The notes: generated by a model from the letters alone, not told the origin. 11,559 nucleotides of DNA from an uncultured Kiritimatiellota bacterium (GCA_934654805.1 CAKUGW010000101.1:1-11559); one strand, 5' to 3'; positions 1 to 7,700 are shown, numbered from the stretch's first letter. Numbers and translations are program-made.

Positions 1-809
1 GGGCCGACGCCCTCCATCTCGCTCATGTAGAGGTTCGCGAAGTTCGGGATGCCGGACTCGATCGTGATGTAGAAGAAGATCGCCAGCGCGCCCAGCGTGA
101 AGTGGCGGAACTTGAGCGTCGCGCCGATGTCCTTCATCACGCTCGTCCGCCCGGCGAGGCGGTCGGCCTTCTCCTCGGCCGTCTCGAGGTGCGGCTCGGG
201 GATCTTCGAGAGCGCGACGATCACGAACGCGACCGCGAAAAGCGCCATCGCGATGAGCATCGCCGGCGCGACCTTCGAGACCGTCGCCTCGTCCATCGCG
301 CCGCCGATCAGCCAGCCGAGGATCATCGGCGCGAGCGTCGCGCCGATCGAGTTGATCGAGCAGCCCATCTGGACGAGCTGGTTGCCCTTGTTGCCGCCGC
401 CGCCGAGCGTGTTGAGGAGCGGATTGACGACGAGGTTCAGCAGGCACATCGAGAAGCCCGCGACGAACGCGCCGGCGATGTAGACGTAGAACGGGTTCGC
501 CGACGCGGGCACGTAGCCCGAGGCGAGCTGGACGCCGAGGCCCGCGAAGCCGACGGCCGCCGCGAGGAGCGCCGTGAACTTGTAGCCCCTGCGCTTGAGG
601 ATGAGGCCGCCCGGAATGCCCATGAAGAGATAGGCGAAGAAGTTCGCCGCGCTGCCGAGCTGCGAGGCCGTGGCCGAGGCGTTGAACTGGTTCTTGGCGA
701 CGACGGCCATCGACCCGGCGAAGTTCGTGACGAACGCGATCATGAAGAAGAGCGCGAACATCGTGACGATGGCGGCGACGTTTCCGCCCTGCGTTTTCTG
801 CTGTTCCAT
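1..809 (-). CDS. MFS sugar permease, FHS (FucP/GluP-like) family, partial
   Basis: Inner-membrane proton-coupled sugar uptake is the likely role. The reading frame opens at ATG 809 and runs off the left edge after 269 codons, so about the first two thirds of a ~400-residue permease is present. Seven hydrophobic segments are visible, at about residues 11-31, 48-70, 78-97, 107-133, 152-170, 181-200 and 236-255. The loop after helix 2 carries the MFS-type GIPGGLILKRRGYK (64-77). Helix 7 has FFYITIESGIPNF around E251, resembling the conserved Glu-containing segment of fucose, glucose and GlcNAc permeases. An AAGGA ribosome-binding site precedes ATG by 5 nt, and a good sigma70-type promoter lies just upstream, so it is probably transcribed separately from adk-map. 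Substrate cannot be read from sequence; GlcNAc or fucose would suit the GH20 gene in the window, but that link is inference. Third codon positions are almost all G or C. Confidence 0.9.
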   Translation of the reverse strand, partial: MEQQKTQGGNVAAIVTMFALFFMIAFVTNFAGSMAVVAKNQFNASATASQLGSAANFFAYLFMGIPGGLILKRRGYKFTALLAAAVGFAGLGVQLASGYVPASANPFYVYIAGAFVAGFSMCLLNLVVNPLLNTLGGGGNKGNQLVQMGCSINSIGATLAPMILGWLIGGAMDEATVSKVAPAMLIAMALFAVAFVIVALSKIPEPHLETAEEKADRLAGRTSVMKDIGATLKFRHFTLGALAIFFYITIESGIPNFANLYMSEMEGVG

Positions 810-845
810 AAGATTCCTTATTTGGTTTGTTTATTATGGCGTGAA

Positions 846-874
846 AGTATACCGAAAATCGTCTGCCCCGTCAA
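846..874 (-). promoter_or_regulatory. sigma70-type promoter of the MFS permease
   Basis: On the minus strand TTGACG (874-869) and TATACT (851-846) are separated by exactly 17 nt. Transcription would start near 839, leaving a leader of about 30 nt that contains the AAGGA site of the permease. This is the best -35/-10 pair I found in the window. Confidence 0.75.
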
Positions 875-942
875 TCAGCACGCCGTCGAAAGGCGAAGAG
901 TCCGGCGGACCATCCATCCCCAAGCAATCAGCCGCCATTCGA

Positions 943-957
943 CCGAAGCGCCTTCGG
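943..957 (-). terminator. small hairpin after map, possible weak terminator
   Basis: CCGAAG-CGC-CTTCGG forms a perfect 6-bp stem with a 3-nt loop, 11 nt after the map stop codon and before the permease promoter. No T-run follows on the minus strand, so it would not be a canonical intrinsic terminator. Its position between two transcription units is the main support. Confidence 0.3.
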
Positions 958-968
958 GCTTGAGGATT

Positions 969-1739
969 TCAGGGATAGTCCGCCGGCAAAGTGAGGATTT
1001 CGCACCCATTGTCCGTGATGGCGACGGTGTGCTCGAAATGCGCGGCGAGGCAGCGGTCGCGCGTCACGACCGTCCAGCCGTTCTCCAGCACGTCCGTCCG
1101 CTCGCCCTTCCGGGTCAGCGTGATCATCGGCTCGATCGCGATCGTCATGCCGGGGCGCAGCGCGAGCTTCGTGCCCGGCTTGCCGTAGTTCGGCACCTCC
1201 GGGTCCTCGTGCACCGTCCGCCCGACGCCGTGGCCGATCCAGTCGCGCACGATGCCGAAGCCCGCCGCCTCCGCGACCGACTGGATCGCGTAGCCGACGT
1301 CGCCGAGGTGCACGCCCGGCCCGCAGGCGGCGATGCCGGCCTTCAGGCACGCCTTCGTCGTCTCGACGAGCCGGATGACCTCAGGGTCTGTCACGCCGAG
1401 CATGACCGTGCGCGACGTGTCGCCGTGGAAGCCGTCCTTGAAGATGCCAACGTCGGTCTTCACGAGGTCGCCCGGCATGATCACGCGGTGGCGCGAGGGG
1501 ATGCCGTGGATGACCTCGTCGTTCAGCGAGACGCAGATGTGGCCGGGGAAGCCCTCGCACCCGTAGAAGCTCGCCCGGACGTTGTGCCGCTTGCAGTAGG
1601 CGACGACGAGGTCGTCGAGCTCACCGGTCGTCACGCCCGGCGCGACGGCGTTCGCGCAGATGTCTCGGATCTCCGCGCTCATCCGGCACGCCTCGCGCAT
1701 GCGGGCGAGCTCGGCCTTTGTCTTGATGTCGACTTTCAC
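969..1739 (-). CDS. map: methionine aminopeptidase, type I
   Basis: Cytosolic metalloprotease that removes the initiator Met from new proteins. The 256-residue length is normal for the short type I enzyme. All five metal ligands of the pita-bread fold are visible: D96 (VKTDVG), D107 (FHGDTS), H170 (GHGVG), E203 (IEPM) and E236 (FEHT). The substrate-site histidines H78 (VIHGIP) and H177 are also present. The start codon is GTG at 1739. The preceding bases give an AAGG ribosome-binding site about 5 nt before it, and there is no better ATG. It starts 9 nt after the adk stop codon, so the two are co-transcribed and probably translationally coupled. The adk-map order is the one often found at the end of the ribosomal-protein spc operon, but here no secY, infA or ribosomal gene adjoins it. 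It is intact, with no sign of transfer. Confidence 0.98.
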   Translation of the reverse strand: MKVDIKTKAELARMREACRMSAEIRDICANAVAPGVTTGELDDLVVAYCKRHNVRASFYGCEGFPGHICVSLNDEVIHGIPSRHRVIMPGDLVKTDVGIFKDGFHGDTSRTVMLGVTDPEVIRLVETTKACLKAGIAACGPGVHLGDVGYAIQSVAEAAGFGIVRDWIGHGVGRTVHEDPEVPNYGKPGTKLALRPGMTIAIEPMITLTRKGERTDVLENGWTVVTRDRCLAAHFEHTVAITDNGCEILTLPADYP

Positions 1740-1748
1740 GGCCTTGCG

Positions 1749-2381
1749 TTACATCGCCGCGAGGAAGGCCTTCGCGCTGCCCTCCGGCCCCTGCGTGCCG
1801 TCGATCTTGCGCAAGATGCCCTTCTGCTCGTAGAACGCGATCAGCGGCTCGGTCTCGCGGTGGTAGACGACGAGGCGGTCCTTCACCGTGTCGGGGTTGT
1901 CGTCCTTGCGGACGACGAGCGACACGCCGCAGCGGTCGCAGATTCCCTCGACCTTCGGCGGCAGGTTCGTGACGTGGTAGCCCGCCTTGCACTTCGGGCA
2001 CGTGCGGCGCCCGGCGATGCGGTCCTGGATGATCTCGTCCGGCACGTCGATGAGCACGGCCGACTTGACCGGCGCGCCCGTCTTCTCGAGGATCTCGGCC
2101 TGCGCGACGTTGCGCGGGAAGCCGTCGAGGAGCATCGTGACGTCGCCCGTCGTCTCGGCGATCACGTCCCGGATCATCTGGGCGATGAGCGTGTCGGGCA
2201 CGAGCGCGCCCTTCTCCATGTAGCCCTTGGCCTCCACGCCGGCGGGCGTCCCCTTCGCGACGGCCCCGCGCAGGAGGTCGCCCGACGAGACGTGCTTCAG
2301 GTTCGCGTGCTCGCCCGCGAGACGGCCCGCGATCGTTCCCTTCCCCGACCCCGGGGCACCCAGCAGAATGACGATGTTCAT
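1749..2381 (-). CDS. adk: adenylate kinase, zinc-lid form
   Basis: Cytosolic enzyme catalysing ATP + AMP to 2 ADP. The 210-residue protein has the P-loop GAPGSGKGT at 8-16, the AMP-site SSGDLLR at 32-38, and LDGFPR at 85-90. Its long LID domain (about 121-158) holds a four-cysteine zinc site, C128-x2-C131 and C148-x2-C151. The RKDDNPDTVKDRL segment after the lid (158-170) carries the usual nucleotide-binding Arg and Asp residues. The zinc-lid form is common in Gram-positives and several other phyla, whereas Escherichia coli lacks it. ATG 2381 is the natural start, since the P-loop begins only 7 residues later as in all family members. No Shine-Dalgarno sequence precedes it and an extended -10 element lies only 10 nt upstream, pointing to a nearly leaderless message. 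It is followed by map after 9 nt. Confidence 0.98.
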   Translation of the reverse strand: MNIVILLGAPGSGKGTIAGRLAGEHANLKHVSSGDLLRGAVAKGTPAGVEAKGYMEKGALVPDTLIAQMIRDVIAETTGDVTMLLDGFPRNVAQAEILEKTGAPVKSAVLIDVPDEIIQDRIAGRRTCPKCKAGYHVTNLPPKVEGICDRCGVSLVVRKDDNPDTVKDRLVVYHRETEPLIAFYEQKGILRKIDGTQGPEGSAKAFLAAM

Positions 2382-2391
2382 AGTGGCGCGT

Positions 2392-2400
2392 ATTATACCA
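2392..2400 (-). promoter_or_regulatory. extended -10 promoter of adk-map, nearly leaderless
   Basis: The minus strand reads TGG-TATAAT, a perfect extended -10 element, ending 10 nt before the adk ATG. At the usual 6-7 nt spacing, transcription would begin near 2384-2386, giving a 3-5 nt leader. The hexamer 17 nt upstream (GAATAG) is a poor -35, which is typical of extended -10 promoters. No ribosome-binding site fits between it and ATG. Confidence 0.65.
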
Positions 2401-2482
2401 TATTTGGCCGCCGGCTATTCGCGGACGGGCGGGAGCAGCCGGTGCGCGCCGCAGTCTCATCGGGGACGTCCTGTCGGGGGCG

Positions 2483-2941
2483 TCACATCAGCTGGCGGTA
2501 GCACTCATATGCCGCAATGGACACGGCGTTCGCCAGATTGATCGAGCGCGCATGTTCGCCCGGCATCGGGATCCTGAAGAGGCATTCCTCGTAGCGCGTG
2601 TAGAAATCCGCCGGCAAACCGTGGCCCTCATTCCCGAAGACCAACGCATCGCCCGGCTCGAACGAACAGTCGTAAAGCGAACGCATGCCCCGTGTGGAGA
2701 GAAAAAAGAGACGGCGCGGCCGCTCGGACGCCAGATAGTCTTCCCATGTGTCATGAATGGCCTTTTCGAGATGCGGCCAATAGTCAAGCCCGGCCCGCGC
2801 GACGGACTTGTCATCCAGGCAGAACCCAAGAGGGCGCACCAGGTTCAGCTTCACGCCAAGCCCGACGCACAGGCGCCCGACGGCCCCTGTATTATGCGGT
2901 ATCTCAGGCCGCAGCAGCACAATCGAAAAAGGCAGTCCCAT
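2483..2941 (-). CDS. trmL: tRNA (cytidine(34)-2'-O)-methyltransferase, SPOUT family
   Basis: Predicted to methylate the 2'-O of the wobble base C34 or cmnm5U34 in tRNA-Leu using S-adenosylmethionine. At 152 residues it has the usual length. The three SPOUT knot motifs are visible: motif 1 NTGAVGR at 17-23, motif 2 VFGNEGHGLP at 101-110, and motif 3 IPMPGEHARSINLANAVSIA at 124-143. The characteristic LDDKSVARAGLDYW follows motif 1. I chose ATG 2941. A GTG one codon upstream (2944) lies too close to the AGGA ribosome-binding site, whereas ATG sits 4 nt from it. That AGGA is part of the repeat ending the upstream transposon, whose stop codon is only 15 nt away, so expression may depend on the element. 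After its stop come 101 bp without a clear terminator, then adk. Confidence 0.95.
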   Translation of the reverse strand: MGLPFSIVLLRPEIPHNTGAVGRLCVGLGVKLNLVRPLGFCLDDKSVARAGLDYWPHLEKAIHDTWEDYLASERPRRLFFLSTRGMRSLYDCSFEPGDALVFGNEGHGLPADFYTRYEECLFRIPMPGEHARSINLANAVSIAAYECYRQLM

Positions 2942-2946
2942 CACAT

Positions 2947-2983
2947 CCTATGCACTCTATCCTATGCACTGGGGTCTGACCCC
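2947..2983 (-). repeat. REP-like repeat, copy 1 (3' end of element)
   Basis: Contains two tandem CCTATGCAC units (2947-2955 and 2961-2969, + strand) followed by the 13-nt palindrome GGGGTCTGACCCC (2971-2983). It matches copy 2 at 35 of 37 positions; the differences are at 2956 and at the palindrome centre, 2977. On the minus strand it carries the last codons and TAG stop of the transposase and the AGGA used by trmL. Confidence 0.95.
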
Positions 2984-4108
2984 AATTTTGTATTTCTGAT
3001 GCCGCGAACTTGGCTTCTCCGGCATCGCCAACGCGAGAATGCCTTGTTCAACCATCGGCTTCAAATATGCAGAAAGAAGGAATGACCGGCTGGAAATACC
3101 AATGGCCTCCAAAATCTCACCAGCCGAAAGCGCCCCTGCCGCACACACTGCGGCAATAATGCGATCGGCTGTCACGCCTTTTCCTCTCTCCAGTTGCACA
3201 CGATGCTTTCCCGGCATCTCCAGTTCCCGTCCGCCATGGCTTGCGACAACCGCCGCCCCATCACTCTTTACGCCATGAGAATCGTCGTCTTCTGATTCTG
3301 TGACGAACATCCAATCCACGTCTTCACCAGCCGCTTTCGCCTCAGACATCTCCCCGATTCGCGCCCTAATTGCCTGCTCATGAACCTCGACGACATCGGC
3401 CCATGACATCTCAGCCTCCTCTTCACCCTGCCGTGCCATCTCACCGCAATAGACGAAACGGTACATCTCGCGTGCGGCCTCGTCGCCTTGAACTGCAGCA
3501 TGCCATCCACACCATGGGTAGTCGGCGGGGCTGCCGGAGATTCCAGCCTCGCACGGGTTGCAATCCACATAGGCAAGTTGCGCGCTCATGTCCTTTGCGC
3601 ACGGCTTTGAGATTCGTACCTTGTAGCGATTCTCCCAGAGCGTTCCGCTGTGCGACCGGCGCCCGTTGAACGATGTCGTGACATACTGCTTGAGCGTCTT
3701 CATGAATTCACCGGGGTGAAACATCCGACAGCGCAGACGATTCTTAAGGTCTTCAAAGCGGCTGCCGCAGGAGACCCCTGCGGCACGCTCATCTGCCGCC
3801 TCTTTGCGGAGGGTCTCCCATTCTGCAAGTGCCTGGACAAGCTGCGGGCCACGATAAAGCGCCTTAATGCGTTCAAGAAGTTGCTCATCCGACAGCGGAA
3901 TCTCGTCAGGGAGATATATGAGAATGTGAAAATGATTCGTCATCACACACCAGCCCAGCAGGCGAACGCCACTGAATGCCGCTGCACGATGCAACAGTTC
4001 GACAAACCGACGCTTCTCCTCGTCATCGAAGAAGAACGCCTGATGCGCCACCCGCGAGACAAGGTGGTAGCAACGATTTGGGATCACCACTCTCTTTTTA
4101 CGCGCCAT
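2957..4108 (-). CDS. REP-associated tyrosine transposase (Y1, HUH) with C-terminal winged helix
   Basis: Single-strand DNA nuclease-transposase expected to cut and rejoin hairpin (REP) sequences through a 5'-phosphotyrosine. In the 383-residue product the Y1 domain occupies about 8-200. It shows YHLVSRV (14-20), the metal-binding HUH motif in TNHFHILIY (H59, H61), probable catalytic Y142 in LKQYVTTSFN, then SGTLWENRYK (154-163) and AYVDCNPCEAG (179-189), all typical of RAYTs. A linker of ~110 residues, acidic in part, leads to a helix-turn-helix/winged-helix segment (about 312-376) ending KPSSRHQKYKIG. Start ATG 4108 is preferred; the frame opens at a TTG 18 nt upstream that lies inside the -10 element. 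An extended -10 (TGG-TATACT) sits 8 nt before ATG and no ribosome-binding site is seen. The last residues, GVRPQCIG, and the stop codon are encoded by the flanking REP repeat. The gene appears intact. Confidence 0.93.
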   Translation of the reverse strand: MARKKRVVIPNRCYHLVSRVAHQAFFFDDEEKRRFVELLHRAAAFSGVRLLGWCVMTNHFHILIYLPDEIPLSDEQLLERIKALYRGPQLVQALAEWETLRKEAADERAAGVSCGSRFEDLKNRLRCRMFHPGEFMKTLKQYVTTSFNGRRSHSGTLWENRYKVRISKPCAKDMSAQLAYVDCNPCEAGISGSPADYPWCGWHAAVQGDEAAREMYRFVYCGEMARQGEEEAEMSWADVVEVHEQAIRARIGEMSEAKAAGEDVDWMFVTESEDDDSHGVKSDGAAVVASHGGRELEMPGKHRVQLERGKGVTADRIIAAVCAAGALSAGEILEAIGISSRSFLLSAYLKPMVEQGILALAMPEKPSSRHQKYKIGVRPQCIG

Positions 4109-4116
4109 TGTCGTGA

Positions 4117-4125
4117 AGTATACCA
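4117..4125 (-). promoter_or_regulatory. extended -10 promoter of the RAYT gene
   Basis: Minus-strand TGG-TATACT, ending 8 nt before ATG 4108, predicts transcription starting about 2-3 nt before the start codon. A weak TTGCGG lies 18 nt upstream (4146-4141). The layout copies that of adk in this window. Confidence 0.55.
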
Positions 4126-4149
4126 AACCCAGCCCGCACCCCGCAATAC

Positions 4150-4186
4150 CCTATGCACCCTATCCTATGCACTGGGGTCAGACCCC
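4150..4186 (-). repeat. REP-like repeat, copy 2 (5' end of element)
   Basis: Direct-repeat partner of 2947-2983, 1203 bp away in the same orientation. The palindrome GGGGTCAGACCCC (4174-4186) has A at its centre where copy 1 has T. Two CCTATGCAC units precede it on the + strand (4150-4158 and 4164-4172). Its outer edge is the junction with the truncated group II intron. Confidence 0.95.
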
Positions 4187-4721
4187 GTTGAGGCCATCTC
4201 CTCGTCCGTATAGGATTTCTCAATCAATCTGGTCTCCGCTCTTTCGTTCGAAACATCCCTTTTACACGCAGAGGCCCTTCGCATCCACGGGCATTGCCCC
4301 GCTTCCCCGCTACTACGGCCTCGTCCGACTCCTCGCTTCGCTTTCGCTACCGCGAGGTCTCCCGAGTTCCCTTGCTGAACTTTCCGAACACGCGATCCTC
4401 CTATGTCCCGCCGCGCCCGCGCGTCCAAAACCGATTCGGGCGCTCGGCGCCGGCTTCACAGCGTCTGAACTGCTGGCCGCGCGGAACTCAAGTAACGAGA
4501 CTTTACGAAGAAGGTTCATTTGCATTGCGACTCACCTCTTTGTCCGGCAGGACTCCCGCATTCGGGTCGCCCCTCTCACGGCCTGCTCGGCCCTTCGGGC
4601 TATCCCCTCGCTTCGCTCGGCCCTCACTGCGTTCGGCGGGTATGTCCTAATCACATCTCGGTTTGTTTGTGATTCATGTTCCTTTCATCATGATAGTTCA
4701 GCCAAGCTTGTCTTGGCGTAC
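4187..4721 (-). ncRNA. group II intron, 5' part only (domains I-III and start of IV), truncated
   Basis: This stretch of over 500 bases has no credible gene but reads on the minus strand like the ribozyme part of a bacterial group II intron. It begins GTACG (4721-4717), close to the GUGYG 5' splice consensus. A hairpin GCCAAG-ACAAG-CTTGGC follows (4701-4717). Then come segments I recognise from many LtrA-type introns: ACCGAGATGTGATTAGG (near 4646-4662), the GC-rich hairpins around 4550-4640, and GGTAGCGAAAGCGAAGCG (4351-4334) followed by a GTAGTAGCGGG segment near 4310 of domains II-III. The frame of the reverse transcriptase that should start in domain IV is absent, as are domains V and VI. 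Sequence stops at the RAYT repeat at 4186. It cannot splice alone. Recognition is from memory of the family, not from an alignment. Confidence 0.82.
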
Positions 4722-4766
4722 CTGACCCTCGGAGTCCTCAATACATACTTGACCCTCGGAGTCCTC
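4719..4766 (-). repeat. two tandem 21-bp repeats at the intron 5' junction
   Basis: The + strand has TAC-Y-TGACCCTCGGAGTCCTC at 4719-4739 and 4746-4766, period 27, one mismatch. Each holds the imperfect hairpin GACTC-CGA-GGGTC (minus strand). The inner copy runs into the proposed intron 5' splice site, so it would be its 5' exon. The repeats lie 32 bp after the GH5-GH20 stop codon and might also act as weak terminator hairpins for that operon. Confidence 0.85.
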
Positions 4767-4797
4767 GCGTCAAGCACAGGGCATCCAGAACCGCGAA

Positions 4798-7700
4798 TCA
4801 GTCCTCGATGTCGGCCTGCGTGAATTCCGTGACATTCCCGCGCTTGACGCGCGCCAGTTTCCGTAGCAGGTCAAGGGCGCGATCAATGGCCGTCTCGTCC
4901 CCGACTGTCAACAGGATCCGCTTCAGGTTCATGTCAATCTTGAACCGGCCCTTCCCAAGAGATGCGTCGCGACGTCCGACTATCTTGCGCACCGAGAATT
5001 CGTCTGGATTCGCCGTCCAGTCGATCGTCGTGCGGTCAATGTCCGCAACAAGCAACTTGGAAAGCTGGTCCCTCGGACGATAGACCTTCGGCAACCGCGC
5101 CAATGGCGGTTTCAGAGGATCGTACGTCGGTCCTATCGGAGCCGCCCCCACACCATCGGCCATCAGGGCCTCGCGCATCGCCGCCACACGCGCCAAATAC
5201 GACTTTATATCATCTGACGGGCCTCGGGCCAAGACATCGGCAATGGCTGCGGCACGCGGCCACGAGCGCCATTCAAGCCCTTCCATGTCGTAAACGAGTT
5301 CTGTCCACATACAGGCTTCGCCGCCAAGAATATGCCGTCTCGCCGCAGCAGACGCCCCTTCCAAAGGATTGAATTGCGCGATCTTCTCAAGCGAGACTGT
5401 CGTCCCGAACGGCTGGTATTCGGCCCAGTCGCCCGCCAATGCCGGCGAGAAGTCCAGATAACAATACTCGGCCGGCGACATTACGACGTCAAAGCCGTGC
5501 TCAGCGTATCGGAGTCCTCCTTGCGCCTGATAGTAGGCTTGGACAATCACGCTCTTGGGAAGATCCAAATATTCGACATAGGCATTGTGCCAGATCATCA
5601 TGCGCCGACCTCTCGAAGCAAGGTATTCGGCGATCTGCCCCGTCATCCATCCCTGAAGGGCAAGTTCATCCTTCAGCCCGAGCGTCTTGATCCGCGCCTG
5701 GCATTTCACGCACTTCTTCCAGTTCTGGAACTGACATTCGTCGCCGCCCGTATGGATGACTTCATCCGGGAAAAGCCCCATTACCTCATCCAAGACGTCC
5801 TTGAACCACTGCATCACAGTGTCGCTTCCCAGACAGAAGTCCCCGTTGTTCGGCAAGCCCTGACAGCCGAGGTCGGGATAGGCGGCGATGGCGCAGCTCT
5901 CGTGACCAGGGATGTCCACCTCGGGCACGACGCGGATGCCCAGTTCCCTGGCATGCGAGACAACCTCCCGGATGTCCTCTCGTGTGTAGAAGCGCCGTCC
6001 GTACTTTCCGGTCGGTCCGTCGTTCTGACAGCAGTTCGGGCGGAACCGATCTGCCTCGCGCGTCGCCGCGCCTTCCGTGAGCTTCGGGTACTTTGCGACC
6101 GGAAGCCGCCAGCCGCCCGTGTCCGTCAGGTGCCAATGAAAGACATTGAGCCCGACCTGCGCCATCGAATTCAGGACGCGCTTAATCTCCTCGACGTCAA
6201 AGAAGTGCCGACTGACGTCCAGCATGTAACCACGCCAGGCGAATCTCGGCTCTTTTGGCAGCACGGGGGCCGTAGGCCGCGCGTTCCGCGCCCAGCCGTC
6301 CTTCAGAGTCCTCATGCGCGGTGTCTCCGTCTGCGCCTTGATCAAAGAATGGTTGTCCGGCCCTTCGTGTTCAAGGCTCCAAATGACGTTCTCGCGAAAC
6401 GAGTGATAAGACCAGTCCCATCCGTATTCCTCAAACAGGGCGATCAAGTCCGCCAAATACCGGTCAGCGCCCGGAGCCCACGCCGCTGCCGAAAACCCTC
6501 CGACCCAAATCCGCGCACCGTACAGCAGCTGGAACTCCCGTACGGGTCGCAGGGCCTCGCGCAGGGCGTCCTTGTCCAGCCGCCTGCCGGAAGGCGTGTT
6601 CGTCCCGGGATAGACCACAGGAGCGAATTCGCCTTGACCTTTTCCGATGCCCTGGTGCGTAAAGGACAACGGCCAGTACATGTGGACGGAATAAATCACG
6701 TTGTCAAACGGAATCGGCGTCATCGCCACAAACCCGAACCGAGACTTGACGTCGAAACCCTCCTGCGAACCGCAGGCATTGCTTTCGACAATCAGCGTCG
6801 CCGCCGGATCAACCTCGCGGATCGCCGAGGCCATCAGGATCATGAAATCACGATAACAGACCCTGTCCTGCGAATATTCGCGGTTCAGCGGCTCATTGAA
6901 GATGTCATAGCCATAAATCTCCGATCGTCCCCTGAACGCCTTGGCAATGCGCCGCCAGGCGTTCTGTAACGCCGCCACCCGCTTCGTGTCCCGAAAGACA
7001 GAGTGCTCACTCCACTCCTCATGCGACATCCATCCGCCGGGCTTCGGTCCGAGCAACGCCACCTTCACGCTCAGCGCACGCGCACGATCAAGCGCAGGCC
7101 GCAACTCCGCAATCCTCCGTTCGACATTCGCCAGATACTGCGCAACGGCCTCGTCTGTCGCAGGCCGCCGATCCGGCCAGCAGTCACCCATGTCCAGACG
7201 CACCAGATTGACGCCCAACGCACGTGCATCTGCCAGCCCTTTGAGATCGGTCGGCCGCGCATAGCCGCAACCACGGAACCGCCGATCCGCCGACAGACAA
7301 GGCGGATAGTAGACCGTCCCGGCGGACCAGCCCTGGATGCGGTCGTCCCGCAGGAAGCGCACGATCACATCGTCAATCGCACCCGCAGCCGAATCGCGGC
7401 ACATCCAATCCCAGCCGTACGCCAGAAATCGTTCGCCCGACGCGGCGGAAAACTCGAAGTCCCGCACAAAAATGCGTGCGCCGGTCTTCAGCTGGAAATC
7501 CCGTGTCTCCCACAGGAGCTTGCCCGCTTCCGGCTCGTCATCGCCAAACGAGACGGCATGGATCACATTCGAGACGGACACCCAAGTTCCGACACCCTCC
7601 GTACTGCAACGCGAAACGACAACCGGCGTCTCGGCATCGACGGCTCGGATGTCCAAGACGTCGCCCAGACGGCCTCCGACATCATAGGCGTAGAGCGCAT

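Larger units (their letters stand above)
2947..4186 (-). mobile_element. RAYT (REP-associated tyrosine transposase) element bounded by 37-bp direct repeats
   Basis: A single Y1-transposase gene lies between two near-identical 37-bp repeats in the same orientation (2947-2983 and 4150-4186). The outer limits are inferred from the repeats. No short target-site duplication is apparent, as expected for HUH enzymes. On the right the element directly abuts the broken end of a group II intron; on the left it ends 5 bp from the trmL start codon. Confidence 0.8.

Noticed and set aside
2401..2482. Terminator between trmL and adk
   Set aside because: GC-rich with short inverted repeats such as GGACGTCC, but no stable stem followed by a T-run.
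102..2501. 799-codon open frame on the + strand
   Set aside because: Antisense shadow of the permease, map and adk, produced by their G/C third positions. The product is a low-complexity Arg/Asp/Glu/Ala-rich string with no domain.
4109..4126. Earlier TTG start for the transposase
   Set aside because: It lies inside the extended -10 element, so it would not be in the main transcript, and the RAYT family begins near MARKKR.
2947..4186. CRISPR-like reading of the repeated CCTATGCAC units
   Set aside because: There are only two short clusters, each with two units, 1.2 kb apart, with no regular spacers. They are element ends.
4165..4428. 87-codon minus-strand frame as the intron's reverse transcriptase N-terminus
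   Set aside because: The last ~30 codons could include the start of such a protein, but no reverse-transcriptase motif is present and the frame ends in the REP repeat. Most of it covers domains II-III.
4113..4823. 236-codon + strand open frame over the intron region
   Set aside because: Its low-complexity product resembles the spurious proteins predicted opposite group II intron ribozymes; the minus-strand RNA features explain the sequence better.
5332..6969. 545-codon open frame on the + strand opposite the GH5-GH20 gene
   Set aside because: Antisense shadow; composition is Arg/Pro/Val-rich, with no recognisable motif, while the minus strand has clear catalytic motifs.
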